DNA of 64,000 nt, taken from NCBI RefSeq assembly GCF_001949125.1, contig NZ_MSTI01000018.1:45794-109793 (forward strand), read 5' to 3'. This stretch comes from Deinococcus marmoris. Lineage in GTDB: Bacteria; Deinococcota; Deinococci; Deinococcales; Deinococcaceae. A program made the translations under genes and the position numbers. This document shows positions 41,663 to 51,184 of the stretch, in pieces. The notes beneath the pieces are model-generated. The model searched no databases, was not told the origin of the DNA, and was given only the letters and a program-made list of their open reading frames with translations. Each line of letters begins with the position of its first letter. Position 1 is the first letter of the stretch.

Positions 41663-42616
41663 ATGTCTAACAACAAACCTCATTTCCCCATCAAACGTCT
41701 GCTGGCCGTGGGCGCGCTGATCGGTGCGGGCGCGTACTACTTCAGCCGCGAGCAAAACCGCAAGGCGCTGGACGCCAAACTCGCCGAACTGGGCCTGAAA
41801 GACGCCGCCCAGGATGTGGGCAACAGTGTGACCAAGGGCTGGGAGAAGACCAAGGACGCCGCCGCCCAGGCTGGAACCGTGATCGCCGACAAGGCAGGCG
41901 AGGTCAAGGACGCCGCTGCCGAGGGTGGAGCCGGGGCCGCCCTGGACAAGGCGAAGGAAGTCGCTGGAGACGTGAAATCGGCAGTGGGTCAGGCCGCCGG
42001 ACAGGTGGGCGAAGCGGCGAGCGATGTGGGGAAGACGGCCCAGGCCAATGCTCAGGACGTAGGCAAGGAAGCTAAAAAGGAAGGCCAGGACGCCGCTGCA
42101 CAGGCCCAAGACAAAGCCGAGCAGTTAAAAGCCAAAGCTTCGGACGCCGTAGACGGTGCCAAAGACAAGGCGCAAGATGTGGCCGCGCAGGCGCAGGAGA
42201 AGGCCAAGGATCTGGGTAATCAGGCACAGGACAAGGCCCAGGACGCCGCAGCCGATGCGAAAGATAAGGCCCAGGCCACTGCCGATCAGGCAAAGAGCAA
42301 GGTGTCGGATGCCGCAGAGCAGGCAAAGGCCACGGCACAGAATGCCGGTGCTGCCGTGCAGAACAAGGCTGCCGAGGCCCAGGGCGGCACACGCGACTTC
42401 ATTGCCGAAGCCCGCGCACAGGCCGAGAAGCAGGCTGCCAAGGCCGCCGATGACGCCACCCACCACCAGGGCAGCGATCTGAGCAGCAGCGCCCGCAATG
42501 CCGCACAGGGCGTCAAGACCAATATGCAGAATACCGCCCAGGATGTTAAGGACGGCGCGCAGAAGACCGCCAACGACGTGAAGAACGCGGCCAACGACAC
42601 CAAGCGCAACACCTGA
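41663..42616 (+). CDS. Membrane-anchored LEA-like (group 3) desiccation protein
   Basis: 317 residues. Residues about 10-28 are a single hydrophobic helix (LLAVGALIGAGAYYFS). The remaining ~285 residues are Ala/Lys/Asp/Gln-rich, highly hydrophilic, with degenerate 11-residue repeats of the type KDAAAQAQDKA / KDKAQDVAAQA, the signature of group 3 late-embryogenesis-abundant proteins, which fold into amphipathic helices on drying. D. radiodurans has a LEA76-type protein of this kind (DR_1172, from memory) linked to desiccation tolerance. Leaderless -10 before and strong terminator after, so monocistronic. Confidence 0.82.
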   Translation: MSNNKPHFPIKRLLAVGALIGAGAYYFSREQNRKALDAKLAELGLKDAAQDVGNSVTKGWEKTKDAAAQAGTVIADKAGEVKDAAAEGGAGAALDKAKEVAGDVKSAVGQAAGQVGEAASDVGKTAQANAQDVGKEAKKEGQDAAAQAQDKAEQLKAKASDAVDGAKDKAQDVAAQAQEKAKDLGNQAQDKAQDAAADAKDKAQATADQAKSKVSDAAEQAKATAQNAGAAVQNKAAEAQGGTRDFIAEARAQAEKQAAKAADDATHHQGSDLSSSARNAAQGVKTNMQNTAQDVKDGAQKTANDVKNAANDTKRNT

Positions 42617-42633
42617 GTCACAGCAAAAAGAAA

Positions 42634-42657
42634 GCCTCCCCATGTGGGAGGTTTTTT
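42634..42657 (+). terminator. Terminator of the LEA-like gene
   Basis: CCTCCC (42635-42640), loop CATGT, GGGAGG (42646-42651), six T. Confidence 0.8.
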
Positions 42658-42913
42658 CATGTCTATAAAATTGACGTTCAACCCTGGCCCCGTTGGCTGG
42701 TCAGAAGTCCACATCCAAGACAGCAGAAGCGGCTATGGGCGTTGGGCCAAGCCATGACAAGGTGTCACGAATGCGACTTCTGTACAGCGAACTATCCAGA
42801 CTCTCAGGGTATGAGCCGAAAGATCAGGAGCGTAGAAGCAGCATTCTCAACTCCAATATTTAACTGAGCGCCTGAAGCCGGGGCGGCGTGCGATCGCCTT
42901 ACCCCGAGAACGC
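42658..42913. other. Intergenic region between LEA-like and aldo/keto reductase genes
   Basis: No gene supported. TGAGCG near 42863 and CGCTCA at 42911-42916 are complementary and bracket a G+C-rich segment with GGGG/CCCC, possibly a weak terminator for the leftward reductase gene. Confidence 0.3.
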
Positions 42914-43735
42914 TCAGTCCCAGTCGGGCGCGACGCTGGCCGGATTGGCAAGGCGTTCGCCCTGGCCGTCCAGCGCGGCGATTCTCTGCATGTCCTCTTC
43001 CGAGAGCTTGAGGTCCAGCGCCTTCATGTTGCTTTCCAGGTGTTCGCGTTTGGTGGAAGACGGAATGACCGAGTAGCCCAGCCCCATCGCCCAGGCCAGC
43101 GCCACCTGCGCGGGCGTGGCGTCGTGCGCCCCGGCGATGTCCTTCATCACGTCGTCCTCCATGACCTTGCCCACCGACAGCGTCATGTACGAGGTCAGGT
43201 GGATGCCTTCCTGGCGGGCAAAGTCGGCCAGCTTGCGGTTTTGCAGGTAGGGGTGAATTTCCACCTGATTGGTGGCGATGGGCAGATCGCCCAGCACTTC
43301 GCGGGCCTGCTTCAACAGGGCGATGGTGAAGTTGGAGACGCCGATCTGGCGGGTCAGGCCCTGCGAGTGGGCGTCGGCCAACGCACCCAAGTACTCCTCG
43401 GCACTGACCGGGCCACGCGGGGCAGGCCAGTGGATCAGGGTCAGGTCGACGGCGTCCACCCCCAGCTTGTCCAGGCTCTCGCGCAGGCTGGGCACCAGCT
43501 TATCGGCACTGTAGTTGTCGGGCTTGATCTTGGTGGTGATAAACAGCTCGTCACGCTTCACGCCGCTGTCGGCGATGGTCTTCCCGATCTCGCCCTCGTT
43601 GTCGTAGCCCTGCGCGGTGTCGATCACGCGGTAGCCCAGTTCCAGCGCGTTCCGCACGGAATCCCGGACCACCTGATCTTTCAGGCGAAAGGTTCCCAGT
43701 CCGAAGGGCGGCACAGTCCAGTTTGATGCAGTCAT
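42914..43735 (-). CDS. Aldo/keto reductase
   Basis: 273 residues, AKR TIM barrel. Catalytic tetrad: Asp and Tyr in [11 protein letters not shown] (about 39-49), Lys in FITTKIKPD, His in [49 protein letters not shown] (NADPH phosphate-binding K/R) follow. Reduces aldehydes or ketones with NADPH, similar to the 2,5-diketo-gluconate reductase group; natural substrate unknown. Only a weak CATCAT -10-like site precedes the ATG. Confidence 0.9.
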   Translation of the reverse strand: MTASNWTVPPFGLGTFRLKDQVVRDSVRNALELGYRVIDTAQGYDNEGEIGKTIADSGVKRDELFITTKIKPDNYSADKLVPSLRESLDKLGVDAVDLTLIHWPAPRGPVSAEEYLGALADAHSQGLTRQIGVSNFTIALLKQAREVLGDLPIATNQVEIHPYLQNRKLADFARQEGIHLTSYMTLSVGKVMEDDVMKDIAGAHDATPAQVALAWAMGLGYSVIPSSTKREHLESNMKALDLKLSEEDMQRIAALDGQGERLANPASVAPDWD

Positions 43736-43797
43736 CCCGGTATGATGCCGTCCCAGAAGGTAAGGGACAAGAACCGTTTTTCTTTATCTGGGTCTTT

Positions 43798-44751
43798 CTA
43801 TTGGGCCTGGGCTGAGGCTGGGGTCCACAGATCGAACCCCATCCCCGCCCTGATACCCGCTGAGGTGGCCCAGGTCTGAGCAGGTTGGGCGCGGCGGGCT
43901 TCGGGCTGAACCGTCTGCACACGTACCGCACCGTTTCCACAGGCGATCAACAGTCCGCTGGCGTCCAGGCCCAGAATCTCACCGGGCTGGCCCTCACCCT
44001 CCTCCACGCTCAGGCCACCCAGCTTGAGGCGTGCGCCGCCCAGAAACGCGGTGGTCTGCGGCCAGGCCGCCACACCCCGGTAACGGTTGACCACGGCCTG
44101 TGCGAGGTCCATCCAGCGCACGAAGCCGTCCTCCTTGACCAGCATGGGCGCGTGGGTGGCCGCCGCATCGTCCTGCGGTGTGGGCACGAGGTCTCCCCTG
44201 CCCAGCCGCTCCAGCGCCGTCACGATCAGCCGCGACGCCTGCTCCGCCAGCGCGTCCGAGAGGTCCAGACTGGTCCACTGCGGGGCAATCGGCAGTTCCT
44301 CCTGAAGCAGAATCGGCCCCGTGTCCATGCCAGGATCGGTCTGCATGATGGTGGTCCCCGTGACGCCCTCGCCGCCGATCAGCGCCCACTGGATCGGCGC
44401 GGCCCCCCGGTAAGCGGGCAGCAGGCTGGTGTGGGTGTTCAGGAAACCGTATCTGGGAATGTCCAGAACAGAGGCGGGCAGAATCTTGCCGTAGGCGCAG
44501 GTGACGGCCACATCCGCACCGGAATCTCCTAGAACGGTCTCAAACCCGGCGTTGCGCCGGAGTTTAGTGGGCTGGGCCAGCGGCACCCCCAACTCAGCGG
44601 CCCGCGCGGCAATGGGTGGCGGCGTCAGCTTCAGGCCGCGTCCCACGGGCTTATCCGGCTGGGCCACCACCAGCACGACTTCAAACTGTGCGCGAATGGC
44701 CTCCAACACGGGCAGCGCGAAGGCCGGAGAGCCGAAGAAGGCCACCTTCAT
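43798..44751 (-). CDS. fmt: Methionyl-tRNA formyltransferase
   Basis: 317 residues from ATG 44751 (MKVAFFGSPAFALPVLEAI). Catalytic Asn/His in FLNTHTSLLPAYRGAAPIQWA and Asp in TDPGMDTGPIL, plus the C-terminal OB-like domain (GVAAWPQTTAFLGGARLKL, ILGLDASGLLIACGNGAV). Adds the formyl group to initiator Met-tRNA. Starts 10 nt after the peptide deformylase stop, the classic def-fmt pairing, so probably cotranscribed. Confidence 0.95.
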   Translation of the reverse strand: MKVAFFGSPAFALPVLEAIRAQFEVVLVVAQPDKPVGRGLKLTPPPIAARAAELGVPLAQPTKLRRNAGFETVLGDSGADVAVTCAYGKILPASVLDIPRYGFLNTHTSLLPAYRGAAPIQWALIGGEGVTGTTIMQTDPGMDTGPILLQEELPIAPQWTSLDLSDALAEQASRLIVTALERLGRGDLVPTPQDDAAATHAPMLVKEDGFVRWMDLAQAVVNRYRGVAAWPQTTAFLGGARLKLGGLSVEEGEGQPGEILGLDASGLLIACGNGAVRVQTVQPEARRAQPAQTWATSAGIRAGMGFDLWTPASAQAQ

Positions 44752-44761
44752 ATCCTGCAAA

Positions 44762-45442
44762 TCACGCACCGCCACGCTCGCGGCGCAGGCGGTCTGCCTG
44801 AGCCAGATCACCAATCAATGTCCTAGACTTCTGCTGCAACGCCAGCAGTTCCTTGCGGTAATCGTCGGTCACCTCGGGGGGCAGACGGTCCAGAAACAGC
44901 ACGCCGTCCAGGTGATCCAGCTCGTGCTGAAAAACGCGGGCCAGATAATCCTCGGCCTCCAGAATCTGCTGATGCCCCTCCAGATCGGTGTATTTGACCG
45001 ATACGGCGCGGGCACGAGGCACACCTTCCTCGTAGATGCCGGGGATGCTCAGGCAGCCCTCCTGATAGGACCTGTCCTTTTTCTTATTCAACACGCTGAC
45101 CACCGGGTTGATCATCACGAAGTCGCGCAGCACCCGCGAGCGCAGCGGCGAGTCCTGGCCCTCGTTCTCCTCCTCGTCGTCCTCATACTCCACGGCCACG
45201 AACATGCGTACTGGCAAGCCCACCTGCGGCGCGGCGAGGCCCACCCCACGCGCCTCGAACATGGTTTCCAGCATGGTCTGGGCCACCTGCCGCACATTCT
45301 GCGGCCCCACCCCCGGCACATTGAACGTGTCGGTCAGGGTCAGGGGTTTGGCCTTGCGGCGCAGGATCGGATCGCCGTACAGGCGCAGCGGATACACGCG
45401 CGCCTCGGCAGGGGTCCAGGTGGGAGTCGTTTGCCCGGTCAT
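44762..45442 (-). CDS. def: Peptide deformylase
   Basis: 226 residues. Three metal-site motifs: GVGLAAPQ (66-73), EGCLSIPG (128-135) and QHELDHLDG. Removes the N-formyl group from new proteins. The gap between motifs I and II is about 54 residues against 36 in E. coli, owing to an acidic insert EYEDDEEENEGQDS (about 85-98); another short insert lies near residue 40. Immediately upstream of fmt. No Shine-Dalgarno and only a poor -10-like sequence before the ATG. Confidence 0.95.
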   Translation of the reverse strand: MTGQTTPTWTPAEARVYPLRLYGDPILRRKAKPLTLTDTFNVPGVGPQNVRQVAQTMLETMFEARGVGLAAPQVGLPVRMFVAVEYEDDEEENEGQDSPLRSRVLRDFVMINPVVSVLNKKKDRSYQEGCLSIPGIYEEGVPRARAVSVKYTDLEGHQQILEAEDYLARVFQHELDHLDGVLFLDRLPPEVTDDYRKELLALQQKSRTLIGDLAQADRLRRERGGA

Positions 45443-45531
45443 AGTGCTGTCTGTTTTACCAGACGGACGGGAGGAAGACAGAGGTATGGGTCAACTTGTT
45501 CGGAGGCGGGCGGTCCATCACCCAGCCCAGC

Positions 45532-45780
45532 TCACGGCCCATCCCGTTTGCTGAAGACTGCCAGGGTGGCCGCGCCCAGTGCCCCGGTCAGGCCCAGCCC
45601 CAGCGGCAGATCGTGGCCGCGCAGGAAAGCGTCGGTGGTCAGGGCCAGCCCCGTGACACTGGCGATCAGGATCACGGCCAGCGCCGCCCATGTCACCCCG
45701 TGGCGCGACACCTGAAAGCCCCAGCCCGCGCCTGCCAGCAACAGACACAGCAGGCCCAGCCAGCCACGCAGATCGTCCAT
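45532..45780 (-). CDS. Small membrane protein, function unknown
   Basis: 82 residues from ATG 45780 (MDDLRGWLGL), with TATGCT exactly 7 nt upstream. Three hydrophobic segments (LLCLLLAGAGWGF, WAALAVILIASVTGLALT, LGLGLTGALGAATLAVF) and a short charged C-terminus. No family recognised. The promoter position and absence of an overlapping gene support it being real. Confidence 0.6.
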   Translation of the reverse strand: MDDLRGWLGLLCLLLAGAGWGFQVSRHGVTWAALAVILIASVTGLALTTDAFLRGHDLPLGLGLTGALGAATLAVFSKRDGP

Positions 45781-45787
45781 GCTGCTG

Positions 45788-45793
45788 AGCATA
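45788..45793 (-). promoter_or_regulatory. -10 element TATGCT for the small membrane protein
   Basis: Seven bases from ATG 45780. Confidence 0.5.
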
Positions 45794-46103
45794 GCCGCTG
45801 GGTCTGTATGGCTGCTGGTATGGCTGATCGGCAGAAATAAGACAATTCAGGGGCCGACTCTGGTTTTAGGGGCGAGAAGAATGGTCTGGCGATAGAACCT
45901 CACATCATTCGTCGGCCCACATTTTATCAGACTCTCCTCACAACTTCAGAAACGCCATCTCTCTCAGAAGACTCGGCATGCGAATGGTCCAGACCACAGC
46001 AATTCATTCCGTTTCATGAAGTGGTGGAATAGGATGGGTCAATCATGGGGGGCTTTACAAAGCTTGTCTATTTCCTCCATACTCCCGAATTGGAGGCAAC
46101 AAC
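45794..46103. other. Intergenic region with a possible promoter
   Basis: Lower G+C, no gene seen. TTTACA (46054-46059), 18-nt spacer, CATACT (46078-46083) could drive the next gene, whose TTGGAGG ribosome site is at 46090-46096. GGTATGGCTG-like words repeat at about 45806-45826. Confidence 0.35.
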
Positions 46104-46523
46104 ATGACCTATAAGAAACTCAGTGAGCAGGTTCACGAACTCAGCAATCCCCAGCGCAGCGATACTTTCGTCAAGATGTTCCGCGACGCGGTGCGTGACG
46201 GTAAATTCGAGGCCGCTTACATGCCCGAACGCTTCACCATGCCCAAACAGTTCACGCGCCGGGGCAGCGAAGGCACCTATCAGCGCGACACCAAGGAAAT
46301 GCTCTTTGAGACCACGCCCAAGTTCGATAAGTGGTTCGATGAAGTCAACCGCGAACTGGCCGCCGCGCGCAAGGGCGGGACCATCAAGCCTTCCGTCGAG
46401 GCCATCGAAGCCGGACTGGTGGATTTCAAGCAGATGGCCGCCGAAACCCGCAAGAAGATGCAGGCCAGCTACGAGAAGGGTCAGGCTCTGGGACAGACCC
46501 GCTCCAAGAACAAGCGCAAGTAA
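46104..46523 (+). CDS. Conserved-looking hypothetical basic protein
   Basis: 139 residues after a good TTGGAGG site. Soluble, helix-rich, with a basic C-terminus (GQTRSKNKRK) and motifs TFVKMFRDAVRDGKFEAAYMPERF and FDKWFDEVNRELAAARKGG. No signal peptide or known fold recognised. A hairpin terminator follows, so it is a single-gene unit. Codon use matches the genome, supporting a real gene. Confidence 0.7.
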   Translation: MTYKKLSEQVHELSNPQRSDTFVKMFRDAVRDGKFEAAYMPERFTMPKQFTRRGSEGTYQRDTKEMLFETTPKFDKWFDEVNRELAAARKGGTIKPSVEAIEAGLVDFKQMAAETRKKMQASYEKGQALGQTRSKNKRK

Positions 46524-46590
46524 GTTCTTACAAGTTCTTAAAAAACTCTGACAGCCCCGAAGATAAATTCCTGGGCCGTCAATCTAGAAG

Positions 46591-46624
46591 CGCTGCCCGG
46601 AACTGATCTTCCCGGCAGCGTTTT
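46591..46624. terminator. Terminator between convergent genes
   Basis: CGCTGCCCGGAA (46591-46602) and TTCCCGGCAGCG (46609-46620) pair with one mismatch, followed by TTTTAA. Confidence 0.65.
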
Positions 46625-46658
46625 AAGTGTTCATCCAGCAGTCTGCACCAAAAAACGG

Positions 46659-47759
46659 TTATTTAGAATACAGGTCCGCGAAATACGGTGATCCGACGTT
46701 TGCCCCACGCCTGAGCTGCCCGTAGGGAATGACCACGCTCTCTGCACAGGCCGACACGACGTGAGGCAGCGTATCGGGCGTCAGGGTCAGCCCGCCGCTG
46801 CTCAGCGACACGGCGAAACTGTTATCCATGTCACGCAGCACGTCGTCGCACTCGGAGGCCGGATCAGACGCCGAGGCGGCCAGATACAGCGCTTTCAGGC
46901 GGGCAGACGTCAGGCTGGGCCACAGATTCAGCAGGGGCACCGGACGGCCCTTGACGCGGTCCAGGATCAGGCCCACCGTGGAATTGTCGGGGTGCGCGCC
47001 GCCGCAGTAATAGTCGGTGTTCTCGCGCAGGCTGATCAGCCGGGGCGTCAGCAGGGTCACGTCTGCATGCAGGTTGTAGCCGTCTCCCTGGCTGTCCTCG
47101 GGCAGGCTTGAGGCGCATTCAAGCGCGTTCACGGCGTTGAACAACAGGCGGTCCTGCAACGCGGCCCCAAGCGCAGCGCTGGCATCCGGCAGGCGGGGAT
47201 ACTCCAGGCCAGACAGCGGTTCCCGCACGCTCTGGCCATCGGCGGCCACGACCCAGGCACGGTTCAGCTTGACGAAGGCCAGCGGATCGCTGATGCGGAG
47301 CTTTTGCAGTCCGGGTGAGGGGGGCAGTTTCAGGGGCAGCTTGGCCACGTTGAGCGGCTCCAGACTGACCTTGAGCGCTTTCACCGCGCCCGGTGCTTTC
47401 CAGCTTCCACGCAGACCGCCGTCGGTGCGGGTCAGCGTGAAACAGCCGGTGACGACGGGGGCCGATCCCAGCGACCTGCGAACCTCTTCCTGAAAGATCA
47501 GGGTCTCGCCGGAGTGGAAGGCCGTCAGTTGCAGGTCCAGGGGACGGCCCACGTAGAAATAACGGCTGGAATCGGTGTCCTGGATGTCCAGCCCCAGCGT
47601 GATCGCCCTGGTGCCCAGCAAGCCCGAATACACCCCGGAACGCGTCCACTCCGGGGGATTCAGGACGCCGCCGCATTTTTGTGAGTCCTGCGTTCCCACC
47701 GCCTGCGCCCCCGCCGAAGCGGCCACCGCCAGAACCCACAGACACAGCCACCGTTGCAT
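46659..47759 (-). CDS. Exported hypothetical protein with DUF3298-like region
   Basis: 366 residues from ATG 47759 (MQRWLCLWVLAVAASAGAQA), a signal peptide; TACGCT 6 nt upstream decides this start over 47810. The N-terminal half is beta-rich and unrecognised. In the second half, DYYCGGAHPDNSTVGLILDRVKGRPVPLLNLW resembles the GGAHPN...DLxTGKxL segment of DUF3298/RsiV-like extracellular domains. Cys residues (KCGG, GCF, ECASS, YCGG, SECDD, SACAES) may form disulfides. Function unknown. Confidence 0.68.
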   Translation of the reverse strand: MQRWLCLWVLAVAASAGAQAVGTQDSQKCGGVLNPPEWTRSGVYSGLLGTRAITLGLDIQDTDSSRYFYVGRPLDLQLTAFHSGETLIFQEEVRRSLGSAPVVTGCFTLTRTDGGLRGSWKAPGAVKALKVSLEPLNVAKLPLKLPPSPGLQKLRISDPLAFVKLNRAWVVAADGQSVREPLSGLEYPRLPDASAALGAALQDRLLFNAVNALECASSLPEDSQGDGYNLHADVTLLTPRLISLRENTDYYCGGAHPDNSTVGLILDRVKGRPVPLLNLWPSLTSARLKALYLAASASDPASECDDVLRDMDNSFAVSLSSGGLTLTPDTLPHVVSACAESVVIPYGQLRRGANVGSPYFADLYSK

Positions 47760-47765
47760 GCCGAC

Positions 47766-47771
47766 AGCGTA
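47766..47771 (-). promoter_or_regulatory. -10 element TACGCT
   Basis: Six bases from ATG 47759 of the exported protein gene. Confidence 0.5.
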
Positions 47772-47846
47772 AGCCTCTGGAGAGGTCAGGCGATAGAGAC
47801 CGCGTCTCATTTTCCCTGGAGGGCAGCAGCAGTGGAGACAGTAGAA

Positions 47847-47876
47847 AAGGCCCCCTCTGGCAAAGTGGGAGCCTTT
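47847..47876 (-). terminator. Terminator of the response regulator gene
   Basis: On the minus strand AAGGCTCCC pairs with GGGGGCCTT (8 of 9) and is followed by TTCT. Confidence 0.55.
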
Positions 47877-47916
47877 AAGTCTGTAAGGATAAGAATTTAA
47901 GAACGGTTGCGCGGGC

Positions 47917-48585
<669 letters not shown>

Positions 48586-48779
48586 AGTCACCCTCTTGTA
48601 CAGCCCTCTCTGGTTGGCCCCGAGAAAAGCACGTCCTCAGCGAGAGGGAAATCCCTTTCTGTCCTCAAGACTCCGCGCCGTGGGTTAGAGGTTTCCTCTG
48701 CTTAGCAACATGGTAGGGGGAAGGGCAGCGCTGGGCGCGCAAAAACGGTTTACGCGTTCTTAACGGCCCCTTGCACTTT

Positions 48780-48834
48780 CTTCAGGAACAGCAGCCACCT
48801 TCAGGAACAGGCCATCTTCAGAAACAGAAACAGT
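48780..48834. repeat. Short direct repeats CTTCAGGAACAG
   Basis: Three successive copies (CTTCAGGAACAG, CTTCAGGAACAG, CTTCAGAAACAG) spaced 6-8 bases apart, in the gap between the response regulator gene and the 48858-49169 ORF. Confidence 0.45.
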
Positions 48835-48857
48835 GCCTATGGAAAGAAGCAAAGCCC

Positions 48858-49169
48858 TCACACCGCCTCATCCGGGCCGGGCACCCTGACCGAGTCCACC
48901 TGCACGCCGTGGCGCAGCAGCAGCGTTTTCAGGCGCTGCATGGCCGCCACCGCCCGTGTCCGGTCCTGCCGCCGAAAGGCCACGGTCAGCCGGGCGCTGA
49001 GGCCGGGGCGCGGCTCCTGCGCCTGGATTTGCAGCGGCTTGCCAAAGGCGGCGTCACTCATCACGTCCCGCAGAATGCGCGCAAAGGTCAGTTCGTCCAC
49101 GCCGTCCAGCGTGAAGGCGATGCCCTGCACGTCGCCAGGGTTTGGGGTGGGGTTGGATGGGATGTCCAT
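48858..49169 (-). CDS. Small hypothetical protein
   Basis: 103 residues from ATG 49169. TACCCT stands 8 nt upstream and no Shine-Dalgarno is present. The sequence looks like a compact alpha/beta domain (GIAFTLDGVDELTFARILRDVM, ARLTVAFRRQDRTRAVAAMQRLKTLLLRHGV), with no signal peptide and no recognised family. It is divergent from the hydrolase gene, start codons only 38 bp apart. The promoter position is the main support. Confidence 0.55.
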   Translation of the reverse strand: MDIPSNPTPNPGDVQGIAFTLDGVDELTFARILRDVMSDAAFGKPLQIQAQEPRPGLSARLTVAFRRQDRTRAVAAMQRLKTLLLRHGVQVDSVRVPGPDEAV

Positions 49170-49177
49170 TTCCAGTC

Positions 49178-49201
49178 AGGGTAACGCGGCTGCTTTACAC
49201 T
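49178..49201. promoter_or_regulatory. Back-to-back -10 elements of two divergent leaderless genes
   Basis: Minus-strand TACCCT at 49178-49183 (8 nt from ATG 49169) and plus-strand TACACT at 49196-49201 (6 nt from ATG 49208), only 12 bp apart. Confidence 0.5.
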
Positions 49202-49207
49202 GCCCCC

Positions 49208-50167
<960 letters not shown>

Positions 50168-50177
50168 GCTTTCCGGC

Positions 50178-51158
50178 GTGTCCATCCTCGAACTCCGCAA
50201 ACTCTGGGGCAATCAGCCGTTGATTGCGGCGGCTGTCGGCGTGCTGATTCAGGACGAAACGGGCCGCGTGCTGCTTCAGCGCCGGGGCGACGACGGTCTG
50301 TGGGGCGAACCCGGCGGCGCACTGGAACCCGGCGAGGACTTTCTGACCGGGGCACGCCGCGAACTGCTGGAGGAAACCGGGCTGGTCTGCCCCGATCTGG
50401 CCTTGATGCCGCTGCCCGACGGCCTCCAGAGCGGCCCTGAACTATTTCACCGCTACCCCAACGGCCACGAAATCTACATCGTGGGAATGCGGGCGCAGGG
50501 CACGCTTCCGGCCTCCGCGCTGCTGGATGCCCAGCCCGACGACAGCGGCGAGACGCTGGAGTTGCGCTGGTTCGCGCTGGATGACCTGCCCCCGCTGAGC
50601 AACAACGCCAACCGCCAGAGCCTGAGCGTGTTGCGGGCACGCGTGGGGTTGCCACCGCTGCCGTTGGAACCCACACCGCCCCCACCGCCTGTCGGAAACT
50701 ACCTGATGGAACTGCGGAAGCTGGTGGGTGCCCGTCCCCTGTTTGCCCCTGGCGCGAACGTGCTGGTGACAGATGCTCAGAACAGGTTGCTGTTGCTGCG
50801 GCATGGCGGAACGGGAAAGTGGACGGTCCCAGGGGGCAGCCTGGAACCCAGCGAGAGCTTTGAGGACTGCGCGCGGAGGGAGCTGTTAGAGGAAACCGGA
50901 CTCACTGCCGAAACACTGGAACCGCTGGACATGTTCTGCGGACCGGAATACCGCTTCATGTATCTGCACGGAGATGTGGTGGACAATGTTTCGGTGCTGT
51001 ACCGGGCAGAGGGCGTGACAGGCCGACTGACCCTACAGGACGGCGAGGTACTGGAAGTCGGCTGGTTTGAGGTAGATGAGCTACCAGAAGATGAGGAACT
51101 GAGCGGAACGTTGATTCAGGACAACTTGAAGGTATGGAAGAGGGGCCAGGACATCTAG
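50178..51158 (+). CDS. Protein with two Nudix hydrolase domains
   Basis: 326 residues. Domain 1 (about 1-150) has the Nudix box GGALEPGEDFLTGARRELLE plus ETGL; domain 2 (about 178-320) has GGSLEPSESFEDCARRELLE plus ETGL. Both keep the REUXEEXGU metal residues, so both may be active. Each domain begins with the same LMELRKL / ILELRKLWG lead-in, suggesting an internal duplication, and a Pro-rich linker (EPTPPPPPVG) joins them. They would cleave nucleoside diphosphates linked to another moiety; substrates unknown. Confidence 0.87.
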   Translation: MSILELRKLWGNQPLIAAAVGVLIQDETGRVLLQRRGDDGLWGEPGGALEPGEDFLTGARRELLEETGLVCPDLALMPLPDGLQSGPELFHRYPNGHEIYIVGMRAQGTLPASALLDAQPDDSGETLELRWFALDDLPPLSNNANRQSLSVLRARVGLPPLPLEPTPPPPPVGNYLMELRKLVGARPLFAPGANVLVTDAQNRLLLLRHGGTGKWTVPGGSLEPSESFEDCARRELLEETGLTAETLEPLDMFCGPEYRFMYLHGDVVDNVSVLYRAEGVTGRLTLQDGEVLEVGWFEVDELPEDEELSGTLIQDNLKVWKRGQDI

Positions 51159-51184
51159 CCCCGGCCCCCTATCCACCCTCTCGT

